Source: CAMCXT01 sp040403315 (lineage in GTDB: Bacteria > Bacteroidota > Bacteroidia > M30B66). From it: DNA of 64,000 bases. The notes under the pieces were generated by a model. That model made no database searches, was not told the origin of the DNA, and saw only the letters and a list, made by a program, of their open reading frames with translations. The translations under genes and the position numbers were made by a program. Below, one piece after another: positions 36,812 through 46,715 of this stretch (the stretch's first letter is position 1; every line of letters begins with the position of its first letter). The stretch spans positions 62,001 through 126,000 of the forward strand of contig JBBAKX010000002.1 of the NCBI GenBank assembly GCA_040403315.1. Reading direction: 5' to 3'.

Positions 36812-37472
36812 TCTTCTCTAAACATTCATGATAAACTCGAATGATTTCAGAAGGATGTTCGATAATATAATGGGGATTCTGGGCAGCCAATGCTTGATGA
36901 TTTGCATGCGGATCCCAAATTACCGCTACTGATGTTGCTCCAGCTCGATGGGCTGCTTCGATATCGCATGGTGAATCTCCAATGTAGAGCGAATTTCTTG
37001 GATCAATCTTTAAGAATTTGGCTGCTTTTAAAATGCCTTCAGGATCTGGCTTCGGCTTTTTAACTTGATCGTCGCTTACTAGAATTTTGAAATGTTGGTG
37101 CAATCCATGCGGATGGAGCATGATTTGAAGATCTCGTGAATGCCTTCCGGTAACCATCCCCAACGGGATTTGCAATGATTGAAGTGCATTCATCATTTCA
37201 GGTATTCCATCAAACAACATAGTTTTATTGGATAAAGTTTGCTGATGATCAAGGAAAAACTCGAATGCTGCAGTGCCTTTTGAAGAGTCATTGTCCATCA
37301 ATTTGAGCAGGATTTTATCCGCTGCAATACCGAAATATTGTTGAATATCTGCTGTTTTAATGTGATGAGCCTCCATCCGCTGAACAGCGAAATGGAAAGA
37401 ATCCAAAGCATGATCTAGAGAGTTGGTGAGAGTTCCATCGCAGTCAAAGATAATTCCGAATTGGTTTTCCAT
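36798..37472 (-). CDS. HAD-superfamily hydrolase, phosphoglycolate-phosphatase-like
   Basis: This 224-residue protein has the HAD motifs in order: FDCDGTLTNS (nucleophile Asp10, acid Asp12), LGMVTGRHSR (motif II Thr), the lysine in KKPKPDPEG, and YIGDSPCDIEAAHRAGA. The cap region between residues 17 and 85 is small and helical (type C1). Such enzymes remove phosphate from small metabolites, and Gph or beta-phosphoglucomutase-like activity is possible. It is convergent to porX and divergent from tsaE. Confidence 0.87.
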   Translation of the reverse strand: MENQFGIIFDCDGTLTNSLDHALDSFHFAVQRMEAHHIKTADIQQYFGIAADKILLKLMDNDSSKGTAAFEFFLDHQQTLSNKTMLFDGIPEMMNALQSLQIPLGMVTGRHSRDLQIMLHPHGLHQHFKILVSDDQVKKPKPDPEGILKAAKFLKIDPRNSLYIGDSPCDIEAAHRAGATSVAVIWDPHANHQALAAQNPHYIIEHPSEIIRVYHECLEKKKLL

Positions 37473-37529
37473 GATGGACCAAAGAAACTAAGATTTTCAA
37501 TTACAGCTGAATAAAACGAAGTGGAAGAC

Positions 37530-37537
37530 TATCTTTG
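37530..37537 (+). promoter_or_regulatory. -7 promoter element for tsaE
   Basis: TATCTTTG matches TAnnTTTG and ends 15 bp before the tsaE ATG. It overlaps a TTG (37535) that an ORF caller could take as the start, so it supports the later ATG. A related TATCTTTA box occurs about 25 bp before the alanine dehydrogenase start. Confidence 0.5.
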
Positions 37538-37552
37538 TGGCAAGTTAATAGA

Positions 37553-37978
37553 ATGAAGATTAAGTTTGAATGTCAGGCAATCTCTGATTTGGCTGAAGCT
37601 GCAGAAATTTTAACTTCTGCCTTCGGGAAACATCGGGTATTTGCATTTTATGGCGACATGGGCGCTGGTAAAACCACTTTTATTTCTGCTATCGTGAAAG
37701 AATTAGGCAGTTCTGATGTTGTGCAGTCTCCAACTTATTCGCTGGTGAATGAATACCAAACAGAAAAAGGTGGGAGAATTTATCATTTTGATTTTTATCG
37801 AATGAAGAGTGAGCAAGAAGCATTTGAGAGCGGTCTTATGGACTTAATCGACAGTGGTTCTTGGTGTTTCATTGAGTGGCCTGAGAGAATTCCTACATTG
37901 CTTCCAGACCAATATGTAAAAGTTAACATCACTCAGTTAAATGATGTGCGCACATTTACAATGGAATTAACCACCTAA
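37553..37978 (+). CDS. tsaE: tRNA threonylcarbamoyladenosine biosynthesis protein TsaE
   Basis: TsaE is the ATPase partner of TsaB and TsaD in making the t6A modification of ANN-decoding tRNAs. With the ATG at 37553 the protein has 141 residues. It shows Walker A GDMGAGKTTF (Gly34 to Phe43), the QSPTYSLVNEY switch, the HFDFYR strand and IEWPERIP. A TTG six codons upstream lies inside the -7 box and is not credible. Alanine dehydrogenase follows after 37 bp. Confidence 0.95.
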   Translation: MKIKFECQAISDLAEAAEILTSAFGKHRVFAFYGDMGAGKTTFISAIVKELGSSDVVQSPTYSLVNEYQTEKGGRIYHFDFYRMKSEQEAFESGLMDLIDSGSWCFIEWPERIPTLLPDQYVKVNITQLNDVRTFTMELTT

Positions 37979-38015
37979 ACAGTATCTTTAGCACACATCA
38001 AGCCGAACAGATTTT

Positions 38016-39242
38016 ATGACCGGAGAAAACAATCCCCTGCTCAGATTTTCACAAACGAGCGGGCTGCTCCCACAAGAAGAAATGCTCGAAGTGGCGAAGC
38101 GCAATTCTGATCTTAATATCGGAATCCCAAAAGAAACCTCATTTCAGGAAAAGCGCGTTTCGTTAGTCCCTTCTGCTGTTGCTGTTTTGGTTAGCAATGG
38201 CCACAATGTTATTGTAGAAACAGGTGCTGGAGTAAATGCCAATTACCAAGACAAAGATTACAGCGAAGCAGGAGCTCAAATTGCTTACAATAGTGAGCAA
38301 GTATACAAATCGGATTTAGTATTAAAGGTTGCGCCACCTACATTCGATGAAATAGAAATGATGAAGCCAAAGCAGCATCTCATTTCAGCCTTGCAGCTTA
38401 CTGTGCAGCAAAAAAATTATTTCAATCATCTCATTTCGAAAAAAATTACTGGACTTGCATTTGATTTCATCAAAGACAGATCTGGTATTTATCCGATCGT
38501 TCGTGCAATGAGCGAAATTGCTGGTAACACTTCGATCCTAATTGCATCAGAATACATGAGTACCACCAATGGTGGAAGAGGAATGATGTTAGGTGGAATT
38601 TCTGGTGTACCACCTACAGAAGTCGTAATTATTGGCGCTGGTACAGTTGGTGAATTTGCAGCTAGAGCAGCAGTTGGTTTGGGTGCTCATGTGAAGATAT
38701 TTGATAATAGTTTGTATCGATTGCGACGACTTCAGAATGATTTGGGGATGCGTTTGTTCACTTCGATTATCCAACCTAGAGAATTAGAAAATGCCTTAAA
38801 AACTGCGGATGTAGTAGTTGGAGCCATTAGAGCCAAAGAAGGTAGAACTCCAGTTGTAGTTACCGAAGAAATGGTTAGTAATATGCAATTTGGTTCTGTG
38901 ATTGTCGACATTTCAATCGATCAAGGCGGTTGTTTTGAAACATCTCAAGTTACCAACCATGCCAATCCAGTTTTTAGGAAATATGGAGTTACACATTATT
39001 GTGTACCCAATATCGCATCGCGTGTTTCTCAAACTGCCTCAAAAGCTTTGAGCAATATTTTCACACCAATTTTATTGGAAATGGGCGAAAAAGGTGGAAT
39101 GGAAAATTATTTGCGTATCAACGCAGGCGTTAGAAATGGTGTTTATTTATACAATGGAATTTTAACGCACAAGTACATCGGTGAAACTTATAATATTCCA
39201 TACAAAGATTTGGATTTACTAATCGCCGCAACGCAATGGTAA
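38016..39242 (+). CDS. ald: alanine dehydrogenase
   Basis: This 408-residue protein is a member of the alanine dehydrogenase/pyridine nucleotide transhydrogenase family and should convert L-alanine to pyruvate and ammonia with NAD. The substrate-binding N-terminus is GIPKETSFQEKRVSLVP near residue 37. The Rossmann fold is VVIIGAGTVGEFAARAAVGLGA with the acidic FDNS turn. The C-terminal end includes VDISIDQGGCFETS and PNIASRVSQTAS. It has about 35 extra N-terminal residues compared with Bacillus Ald. A true transhydrogenase subunit is less likely, since no membrane gene follows. Confidence 0.92.
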   Translation: MTGENNPLLRFSQTSGLLPQEEMLEVAKRNSDLNIGIPKETSFQEKRVSLVPSAVAVLVSNGHNVIVETGAGVNANYQDKDYSEAGAQIAYNSEQVYKSDLVLKVAPPTFDEIEMMKPKQHLISALQLTVQQKNYFNHLISKKITGLAFDFIKDRSGIYPIVRAMSEIAGNTSILIASEYMSTTNGGRGMMLGGISGVPPTEVVIIGAGTVGEFAARAAVGLGAHVKIFDNSLYRLRRLQNDLGMRLFTSIIQPRELENALKTADVVVGAIRAKEGRTPVVVTEEMVSNMQFGSVIVDISIDQGGCFETSQVTNHANPVFRKYGVTHYCVPNIASRVSQTASKALSNIFTPILLEMGEKGGMENYLRINAGVRNGVYLYNGILTHKYIGETYNIPYKDLDLLIAATQW

Positions 39243-39424
39243 TATTGAAATTTATTATATCCAATTGCGTTGATTTAAATTAAAATAGGTTAATTAATTT
39301 ATTATTTAACTTTTTTCTTAATTAAGAATTAATTATATCATCCGTTCACTTAAGGAATTATTGCATTGCAGCAATTGATTTAATTAATTCTATCTATTAA
39401 AAATTTCTATTCAATTAAATAAAA

Positions 39425-39452
39425 AATGCCGATCCATTTCTGAATCGGCATT
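39425..39452 (-). terminator. intrinsic terminator after the zinc protease gene
   Basis: A perfect 9-bp stem (AATGCCGAT at 39425-39433 with ATCGGCATT at 39444-39452) is followed on the minus strand by a run of T. It lies 20 bp after the protease stop codon. The rest of 39243-39472 is very AT-rich and shows no gene. Confidence 0.85.
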
Positions 39453-39472
39453 CACACTTATTCCAACCAATA

Positions 39473-42400
39473 TTACTTAATCAAAACTAGTTTCCTCGAA
39501 GCAAGTTTTGTTCCAAAATATTCTAAGCTGTAGTATAATGTACCTGACTTGAAATTGTCAGTTTGTAGCAAAATTTCTTGATTTGATCCAACATCAACTT
39601 GTATACTTTTTAAGATTCTTCCAAACTGATCGTAGATAACAATTGAGGCGCCCTGGTACCTTTCTGGTAAACTATAAACTATTTTAGTTTCTCCTTGAAC
39701 TGGATTAGGGAAATTCTGCTCAAGCATTGGTAATTCAGCAATTATTTGCTCTTCATTTTGCATAGCCCCTACGCAATTTGTAACACTTGTTTTGCGACAG
39801 TTTGTTGCCCATTTTGCAGTACCACATGCAGGTATGCTTCCATTGGCAACTGGAGTAATAAATACCGCGAATGTTCTACCATTGTTTAAGGCTCCCGCAG
39901 AAATTGGATCAAATGAAATTCCTGCTCCTGTTAATGTGGTGCCAGTAATGTTTGCACTGGTCGAATTGGTAAGCCAGTTAGTTGTTGAATTCCCAGTTGG
40001 ACATACACCAGATGAACTTTCCAAGAAATACCATCTCCAAGAATATGCTCCAGAACCTACTGGGTTTGAAGAAAGACTAATGTTAGATGGATTTCCTGAT
40101 CCACAAAAACTTTCATCTAATAACATTACCGAACCAGGATTAAATGCTGGTAAAATTGAAATCTGACGAACATCTGAAGCCCATGAAGCCGTTCCGCCTG
40201 AAGGAGTTACCAAACAAGCATAGGTTCGACTTTGGGTTAATCCTGCTGCCGGATCATATAAAGATGAGGTCGCTCCGCTGATTAATGTCCAATTTGTTGT
40301 TGAGCTTCCAACTGGAGCGCTTTGGATACCATTTCTGTAATACCATTTATAAGTAAATCCTGTTGAGCCGGTAGGAACTGTTCCAAAGGTAATTGGTGAA
40401 GGGTCGCCATCCGTGCTGCAAAAAGTTTGGTTACCACTGCTTAATGCACCAAAACTTAATCCTATTGAAACTGTAATTTGTCTTACTCCTGCTGCCCAAG
40501 TAGCTTCGCCACAGTCAGGACTTCCTGCAGAATTCACTTGAACTGCATAAGAAATCGAAGTAGCTTGGATTGGAGGATTGTAACTAGCATTTGTTGCTCC
40601 AGAAATGGCTGTCCAATTTGTTGTTGATGTTCCTGAAGGAGCAGTTTGAATTCCAGATCTCGAATACCATTGATAGGCAAATGTTCCTGATCCACCAGTG
40701 GGTGCAGTTGAAAAACTGATCGTAGTTGGATCTCCAGAGTTTGTGAAATTCTCATTACCAACAGCCAGTGTTCCTAATGATGTAGCTCCAAGAACAGTTA
40801 TTTGACGAGAGCCCGTAGCCCATTGCGGAGTTCCTCCAAATGGAGTAACCAAACAAGCATAGGTCCTACTTAATGTTAAACCTGCAGTAGGGTCATAAGA
40901 ACTTGTTGTTGCTCCGCTGATCAATGTCCAGTTTGTAGTAGAACTTCCTGAAGGTGAAGTCTGAATTCCGTCTCTGTAGTACCATGCATATGAAAAAGAT
41001 GTAGCACAAGAGGCAGGTATTGAGAATCCTATAATTGCAGGATTTCCACCGGTACTGCAAAATGATTCATTCCCAGTACTTAAGGTTCCTGGAATAAATG
41101 TAACTGCAGGGCTAACTGTTATTTGTCGAACTCCAGCCGTCCATTCAGCATTTCCGCAATCTGGCGTTCCTGTTGGATTTACCTGAACTGCATAGGAAAT
41201 TGAAGCTGTTTGAATACCTGGATCGTAAGTATTTGAATTAGCACCAGAAATGGTTGTCCAATTTGTTGTAGAAGAACCTGTAGGTACTGCCTGTATTCCA
41301 GCCCTCGAATACCACTGGTATGTAAATGTTGTTGCTCCTCCAGTAGGAGCCGTTGAAAAAGAAATTGATCCAGGATCGCCAGAGCCAGTAAAAGTTTGAT
41401 TGCCTGAAGCCAAAGTGCCTCTATTTATTACTGGCAATACAGTGACAAGTCTCGTGGCTGTAGCAGAGCAATTATTAACAGTTGATGAAACAGTATATGT
41501 TGTAGTGGTGGAAGGTGATGCTGTAACAGCTGCCAAATTTGAAGAATTGAGTCCTGTAGTAGGAGTCCAAGTGTATGATGAACCACCTGAAGCTGTTAAG
41601 CTCACTGAACTACCAGCGCAAATTGTAGCGGATGCAGGCGAAATTGAAAGTGTTGGACCAGCATTGATGCAAGTTGCAGCAGTATATCTTGATCTGATTT
41701 TGTTTCCGGGCTGAGTTCCAAATCCATTGGAAAGGTTTACGCCTACTCCACCAATTAGATGGCAATAACTCATTATTGTTCCGCCTGAAGTAGGCGCAGG
41801 ACCCGCAGCACATCCACCTTCAGTAGTATAACAATTGTCGAGCGCTCCACCCGTCCAACCGCACCATTGCGTATGGTTCGAGCCTAAATTATGTCCCATT
41901 TCATGTGTAAAAACATTAACGGTCCAAGAATAGGTTGGGAAAGTGCTGTAAGAGTTGTATATGTTACTGAATGCGTGTTTGTAGGAAGTTCCACAAATTA
42001 CATCCAGGTATGCAACGCCACCCAAATTGGATGAACGGGTAGAAATAAGGTGAGCAATGTTTCCATTGAAGGTTGTTCGTGTAGTTCTGAATGCACTGAG
42101 TACAGTTCCAGAAGTTGTTTGACTTATATAAGGATCTGTAGATGTCCAAACGAAAATCTCAGATACTTGGGTTTGTATTGCTTCATTGGTGTAAATGGCA
42201 GCAACTTGATTGTAAATCCCAGTAACAAAAGTATTTACGTTTGTGATGCTTGAAGTTTTCTTTGTATAAAGATCATAATCACATTCGATGTAAACTCTAA
42301 TTACTCGACAATCAGCAGCTACTGCGGCAACTGTTTCTACTGGCATTTCTACCTCATCCGTATTGCAATTAAATGGGATTTTCTCTGCTAATTCGTTACT

Positions 42401-42940
42401 CCTATATAGAACGTAAAGTTCGTTTTGTGCTTGATCAAGTTTACCTAAATCGTAATTTCCCAAGTGATTGGATAACATCCCAACAATCTCATTTTCGAAA
42501 AGTGAAATAGCAACCATTGAATTTGGATCTCCATTAAAGATACCTTGGTAGTACAAAGATTTAGGCGCATCGTATTCTTTCCCGTCTGAGGTTTTAATTT
42601 TAAAACCGCTGGTAAGGATTTCAGTTTTACATAATTCTAAAACCCAAGTGCCATTTCCTTGCGGAGATGAAATGTTAAGCACTAGGTTTTTCGGCGATTC
42701 TTGATGAATCTTCTCTAGCTCTGATTTGTTTAACTGAAGTATAACAGACTGCTTTACTTCCGCTGGATAATAAATTAGCTTAGCATCTAGGCTTAAATCG
42801 AATAGCTTAGATTGAAATACAGATTGTTCCTTGAAGTTTTTCTGAATATTTTGAAACAGTCTATTTCCCTCATTTCCATTTGCTATTAAAGCAATGAAGG
42901 AAAAAAGAAGTATAGAAACCGTTATGGTGAGTTTTTTCAT
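39473..42940 (-). CDS. secreted reprolysin-like zinc metalloprotease with tandem repeats and T9SS type A domain
   Basis: The protein has 1155 residues if started at the ATG at 42940, which gives a proper signal peptide (MKKLTITVSILLFSFIALI). An ATG at 43000 would place 20 residues before it. The metzincin zinc site HEMGHNLGSNH is near residue 346, within an M12B-like domain (about 190-430). An Ig-like domain follows (ICAGSSVSLTASGG, about 435-505), then five repeats of roughly 105 residues sharing W.YR.GIQ, STTNW and RQITV patterns. The last about 75 residues are a type A sorting domain (LEQNFPNPVQGETKIVYSL to LASRKLVLIK). It should degrade proteins outside the cell. A terminator follows. Confidence 0.9.
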   Translation of the reverse strand: MKKLTITVSILLFSFIALIANGNEGNRLFQNIQKNFKEQSVFQSKLFDLSLDAKLIYYPAEVKQSVILQLNKSELEKIHQESPKNLVLNISSPQGNGTWVLELCKTEILTSGFKIKTSDGKEYDAPKSLYYQGIFNGDPNSMVAISLFENEIVGMLSNHLGNYDLGKLDQAQNELYVLYRSNELAEKIPFNCNTDEVEMPVETVAAVAADCRVIRVYIECDYDLYTKKTSSITNVNTFVTGIYNQVAAIYTNEAIQTQVSEIFVWTSTDPYISQTTSGTVLSAFRTTRTTFNGNIAHLISTRSSNLGGVAYLDVICGTSYKHAFSNIYNSYSTFPTYSWTVNVFTHEMGHNLGSNHTQWCGWTGGALDNCYTTEGGCAAGPAPTSGGTIMSYCHLIGGVGVNLSNGFGTQPGNKIRSRYTAATCINAGPTLSISPASATICAGSSVSLTASGGSSYTWTPTTGLNSSNLAAVTASPSTTTTYTVSSTVNNCSATATRLVTVLPVINRGTLASGNQTFTGSGDPGSISFSTAPTGGATTFTYQWYSRAGIQAVPTGSSTTNWTTISGANSNTYDPGIQTASISYAVQVNPTGTPDCGNAEWTAGVRQITVSPAVTFIPGTLSTGNESFCSTGGNPAIIGFSIPASCATSFSYAWYYRDGIQTSPSGSSTTNWTLISGATTSSYDPTAGLTLSRTYACLVTPFGGTPQWATGSRQITVLGATSLGTLAVGNENFTNSGDPTTISFSTAPTGGSGTFAYQWYSRSGIQTAPSGTSTTNWTAISGATNASYNPPIQATSISYAVQVNSAGSPDCGEATWAAGVRQITVSIGLSFGALSSGNQTFCSTDGDPSPITFGTVPTGSTGFTYKWYYRNGIQSAPVGSSTTNWTLISGATSSLYDPAAGLTQSRTYACLVTPSGGTASWASDVRQISILPAFNPGSVMLLDESFCGSGNPSNISLSSNPVGSGAYSWRWYFLESSSGVCPTGNSTTNWLTNSTSANITGTTLTGAGISFDPISAGALNNGRTFAVFITPVANGSIPACGTAKWATNCRKTSVTNCVGAMQNEEQIIAELPMLEQNFPNPVQGETKIVYSLPERYQGASIVIYDQFGRILKSIQVDVGSNQEILLQTDNFKSGTLYYSLEYFGTKLASRKLVLIK
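39775..41430 (-). repeat. five tandem about 105-codon repeats in the zinc protease gene
   Basis: Each unit begins near GTL or GAL followed by SGNQTF or a similar string. It then carries YQWYSR/YAWYYR, GIQ, STTNW and ISGA, and ends RQITV or RQISI. In order of translation, units 1 and 3 are most alike (NSGDP, IQ..SISYAVQVN, DCG), and units 2 and 4 are most alike (FCST, YYR.GIQ, SRTYACLVTP). Unit 5 is divergent. The pattern suggests duplication of a two-unit block. Confidence 0.85.
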
Positions 42941-43969
42941 TTGTTGGTTTGTTGTGATGGAAATTTCAATCAACAAATCAATGAACTTTGAATTTGGCAT
43001 GCAGAACCTTGTGCAGACCTATCTTACAAAGCGCTAGACACCAATGAAATCAATGGTTTCGAATACCTTACACTAAGAATTTACCTTTAAAGTTGTTTGA
43101 GTAAGCAATTACAATTTAGAGAAGTAGAACAATAAGTACATATTCGCTAATTTCGATACCGATTACCCCATAAAAATAAATAAGTGACATTTAATCAAAT
43201 CGCATGTTTTTCTATTGGATCAACTTGCATGGTTTCTGGGTACAAATCCTTAGACTGATTTAAAAACCACGTTTGCTGCATTGTTTTGATTACATGAAGT
43301 TTACAGTAACTGATGTACGATTTGAACTGAATTTCTTACCTATTATTATGAATAATTTTGCAAAATAGCGATGGGCTAAAATTGAAGCTCATAATTTATC
43401 AAGATACCTATCTTTCTCAATATCAAAACTTTAAATGCAAACTTTGCAGTTTTGAGTATTTGCGAATCAAGAAAAACGAACTTCAAAAGGCCATGAATCA
43501 GAACAAAATTCAAAACATGACCACCGAATCCTACAAAATATTATATATCAGATCATTACATTAAATAAATCACTTTAAAAAGTGAACAAACACTTCGAAT
43601 AGAAATAAAAAAGGATCCAAAAAAATTTGCTTCGACCATTCGTTTATATCAAAATGCCACGCGTAAAACCAAATTTCTACTCATTTTGAATGATTCAATC
43701 AGTCAGAAAAATGAGAATTTATGACCCAAGACTGGTTTTGGAAAGGTAAACCATGAAAATTCTTGTGAAATAGAAAGAAGAACATTAGAATCAAGACATT
43801 TATTAACCAAGATTTTTATGTTGCACAGAGGAAAATTAGCCTTGTAAATTATCCACAGACTTGTTCATAAAAACCATTTGTTCAAATACTTACTTTTTAT
43901 TAGGGAAACCTAACTATCCCCTTCCCAGTGGCAAAATAAATATTAACTTTCATATAAGCCGATTATATC

Positions 43970-43996
43970 CGGTTAGAAACGGCTAGAAACGGTTAA
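43970..43996 (+). repeat. short 10-bp tandem repeat
   Basis: CGGTTAGAAA, CGGCTAGAAA and CGGTTAA follow each other directly, giving nearly three copies of a 10-bp unit within the gene-free region. The helical-turn spacing would suit a protein-binding site about 320 bp upstream of the next promoter, but this is speculation. Confidence 0.5.
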
Positions 43997-44290
43997 TGTC
44001 GTTTATCCATCATTGTAGTTTGCAAAATTTTTTCTTTATGTAATTTGAGTGATTGGAGTTGACTAGTTAGTTATCACACATACCGAAAAACAATCTTCAT
44101 ATCTAATATATACTATCCTAGAATTAAATTGCTAGTCAGGGTGATTGAAGAAAAATTCTATCAAATGAATCAAAAAAACTTCTGATGTGTTCCATTATAA
44201 AATTGGCTATTGCTTTTTCTATTCATATTGAGAAGACCAAACATTCAATTCTAAAGTTAAAATGCCCAATTTTCAATCTGCATAATTTTA

Positions 44291-44320
44291 TTGAAATCCC
44301 TATTCCGATTGCTAACTTCG
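44291..44320 (+). promoter_or_regulatory. promoter of the choice-of-anchor B gene
   Basis: TTG (44291-44293), 19 bp spacing and TAACTTCG (44313-44320) match the Bacteroidota -33/-7 pattern with one mismatch in the -7 box. The ATG follows 19 bp later. Confidence 0.55.
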
Positions 44321-44339
44321 CAAACTTCTAAACCATCAC

Positions 44340-46694
44340 ATGAAAAATATTGTTTTTGCGGCGATTTGCCTGCTCACGACTTTGCTTAATGCGCAGGAAA
44401 ATTACAACATGCAGTTGCGCAGCCATCTTGAATTCCCTGGAAAAAGCTGTGCAAACATTTGGGGATATGCCGATCCTCAAGGAAACGAATACGCCCTGGT
44501 AGGCACCAGTACCGGACTGAGTATTGTGAATATTACCAATCCTGCTGCACCCGAACTACTGTTTGAAGTGCCTTCAGTTGAAAACTTCTGGCGAGAAGTG
44601 AAAACTTGGCAAGGGTACGCTTACATGACAACCGAAGGTGATAATGCAGGATTAACAGTTATCGACCTTATAAATCTTCCAAACAGTATAGATTTCCAGG
44701 TGTACGATGGTGATGGCGCAATTGCTGGCCAACTATCCACAATCCATGCATTGCATATCGACAATGGAAAATGTTACCTGTATGGTTCTAATATTGGCGT
44801 TGGTGGTATGTTGATTCTAGATCTTACGGATCCTTGGAATCCATCATATCTTGGACAATACGACAACTTCTATGTGCACGATGGTATTGTTTATGGCGAT
44901 ACAGCTTGGACAGGCAATATATATGATGGATTCTTTACTGTTATAGACGTATCTGACCCAGCCAATCCAATCGAACTAACTCAACAAGAAACACCAGGCA
45001 ACTTTACGCACAACACTTGGTTGAGCGACGACCGTAAGTTTCTGTTAACAACAGACGAAATACCTAACTCCTACCTTGCCTCCTACTCTATAGATGATAT
45101 TGGGAATATCTCCGAAGTAGATCGTTTTCAAACAGCGCCTGGCTCAAATTGCATCGTTCACAATACACATATATTGAATGATTACGCTGTAACTTCATGG
45201 TACACTGAAGGAGTTGTTGTGGTTGACAATGACCGTCCAAACAACCTAATCGAAGTAGCGAAGTACGATTTTTCAGATTTCGAAGGTGATGGATTCAATG
45301 GCTGTTGGGGTGTTTATCCATATTTGCCAAGCGGAAATATTATTGCTTCAGATATTGAAACGGGCCTTTGGGTCCTCACGCCTACTTACCAGCGCGCGTG
45401 CTATTTGGAAGGAACAGTGAAAGACAGTATTTGCGGTACGAATCTCGAAGGTGTGACAATAACCATTGGCAATAGCTTAGTTACGGATTCGAGCAACATC
45501 AATGGGATTTTCAGAACCGGAACAGTAATTCCAGGAACCTACTCAGTAACATTTTCCAAACTTGGATATATCTCACAAACATTCAACAACCTCGTTTTCG
45601 AAAATGGAGCACTGATCACCTTGGATATTGTGCTTTTCAGCGAAACAGTTGTGCCTCTTGCAGGAACAGTGCTTAACGATCAAAGCCAACCTTTGATTAA
45701 TGCCTCAGTATATCTCAGCAATAGTCAATCTGGGTACAATTTCAATACTGATGGATTGGGCGAATACAACCGTTGCGATCTACAACCCGACCTATATTCA
45801 GTTGTCGCAGGAACTTGGGGATACGTAACAAACTGTCAAACAGATGTTTCTTTATCAACTGCAAACGCGGATATAACTTCAGTACTTCAACTAGGATATT
45901 ACGACGATTTCCAGTTTAACTTCGGCTGGACCCAAACAGCTACTTCTGCAGCTGGACTTTGGGAAAGAGCAATTCCTGTTGGAACAACAATTACTGGTAA
46001 CACCTCAAATGCAGATGCAGATGCCGATGGAGATTGTAATGGTTTTGCTTTTGTAACTGGAAACTCACCAGGCAATGGACCGGGTTCTGATGATGTAGAT
46101 GATGGATATTCACGCTTGGTGTCGCCAGTCATGGATCTTTCAAATGCTGTTGATCCGCAAATCTCTTTCAAATACTGGTATTTTAATGGTGGAGGAAATT
46201 CAACACCGAATGATACATTGTATGTTATTGTGAGTCAGGACAATGTTGATTATTCAGTTGCAAAGTTCACCACAACACAAACCATGTCGCAATGGGTTGA
46301 CTATTCATTCCGTGTGAAAGATTTTATCGAACAACCAGCAAATGTGCAATTCAAGGTTGAAGCCTACGATTTCCTTCCTGGTCATCTTGTAGAAGCTGGA
46401 ATTGACATGTTTAAGGTTGATGCATTTGGATTTGTTGGGATTGATAACAATGTCGAATTATCTTCCAATGGAGTTATTCAACCAAACCCATCTAACGGTG
46501 AGGCATACTTGAACCTTCAAGAACCAGCGAATCATATTACGATCACCGACTTAAGTGGTAGAGTAATTTCCAATATCAAAAATAGTACTAACCAACTCAA
46601 TGTGCAATTGCCTTCTAACCTTCAGTCTGGTTTATACCTCGTTACTTATTGGGGAACCTATGGAAGTGGCACCTGCCGTTGGATGAAACAATAA
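44340..46694 (+). CDS. choice-of-anchor B family secreted protein with T9SS type A domain
   Basis: The 784-residue protein has a signal peptide (MKNIVFAAICLLTTLLNAQ). Residues about 25-350 contain repeated LVIVD-like blades (TGLSIVNITNPAAPEL, GLTVIDLINLP, GMLILDLTDPWNPS, FFTVIDVSDPANP), typical of choice-of-anchor B beta-propellers. Two carboxypeptidase-regulatory-like beta-sandwiches follow (about 355-430 and 435-505). A jelly-roll region containing an acidic DADADGDC segment comes next, and then a type A sorting domain (NGVIQPNPSNGEAYLNL to GTCRWMKQ). The protein is probably displayed on the cell surface. Its ligand is unknown. It has its own promoter and a strong terminator. Confidence 0.87.
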   Translation: MKNIVFAAICLLTTLLNAQENYNMQLRSHLEFPGKSCANIWGYADPQGNEYALVGTSTGLSIVNITNPAAPELLFEVPSVENFWREVKTWQGYAYMTTEGDNAGLTVIDLINLPNSIDFQVYDGDGAIAGQLSTIHALHIDNGKCYLYGSNIGVGGMLILDLTDPWNPSYLGQYDNFYVHDGIVYGDTAWTGNIYDGFFTVIDVSDPANPIELTQQETPGNFTHNTWLSDDRKFLLTTDEIPNSYLASYSIDDIGNISEVDRFQTAPGSNCIVHNTHILNDYAVTSWYTEGVVVVDNDRPNNLIEVAKYDFSDFEGDGFNGCWGVYPYLPSGNIIASDIETGLWVLTPTYQRACYLEGTVKDSICGTNLEGVTITIGNSLVTDSSNINGIFRTGTVIPGTYSVTFSKLGYISQTFNNLVFENGALITLDIVLFSETVVPLAGTVLNDQSQPLINASVYLSNSQSGYNFNTDGLGEYNRCDLQPDLYSVVAGTWGYVTNCQTDVSLSTANADITSVLQLGYYDDFQFNFGWTQTATSAAGLWERAIPVGTTITGNTSNADADADGDCNGFAFVTGNSPGNGPGSDDVDDGYSRLVSPVMDLSNAVDPQISFKYWYFNGGGNSTPNDTLYVIVSQDNVDYSVAKFTTTQTMSQWVDYSFRVKDFIEQPANVQFKVEAYDFLPGHLVEAGIDMFKVDAFGFVGIDNNVELSSNGVIQPNPSNGEAYLNLQEPANHITITDLSGRVISNIKNSTNQLNVQLPSNLQSGLYLVTYWGTYGSGTCRWMKQ

Positions 46695-46715
46695 AAACGA
46701 TCCAATAAAATGCAA

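Larger units (their letters stand above)
42941..44339. other. 1.4 kb intergenic region without a convincing gene
   Basis: This AT-rich stretch separates the divergently oriented zinc protease and choice-of-anchor B genes. The longest frames are short, start at TTG or lack starts, and have no recognisable features. I see a consensus -7 box TAATTTTG at 43353-43360 on the plus strand with no credible gene after it, and a small hairpin TTAGG/CCTAA near 43900. A 10-bp tandem repeat lies near 43970, and the promoter of the downstream gene is at 44291. A small RNA or decayed gene cannot be excluded. Confidence 0.6.

Noticed and set aside
38016..39242. NAD(P) transhydrogenase alpha subunit instead of alanine dehydrogenase
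   Set aside because: No beta subunit or membrane domain gene follows, and the C-terminal part matches alanine dehydrogenase better.
42941..43000. Extended N-terminus of the zinc protease from an ATG at 43000
   Set aside because: It would put 20 polar residues ahead of a clear signal peptide that begins at the ATG at 42940.
43358..43564. 68-codon frame beginning with TTG in the gene-free region, and a start-less open frame just after it
   Set aside because: The start overlaps a -7 box, the composition is simply AT-rich, and no family features are seen. Chance open frames are expected at this base composition.
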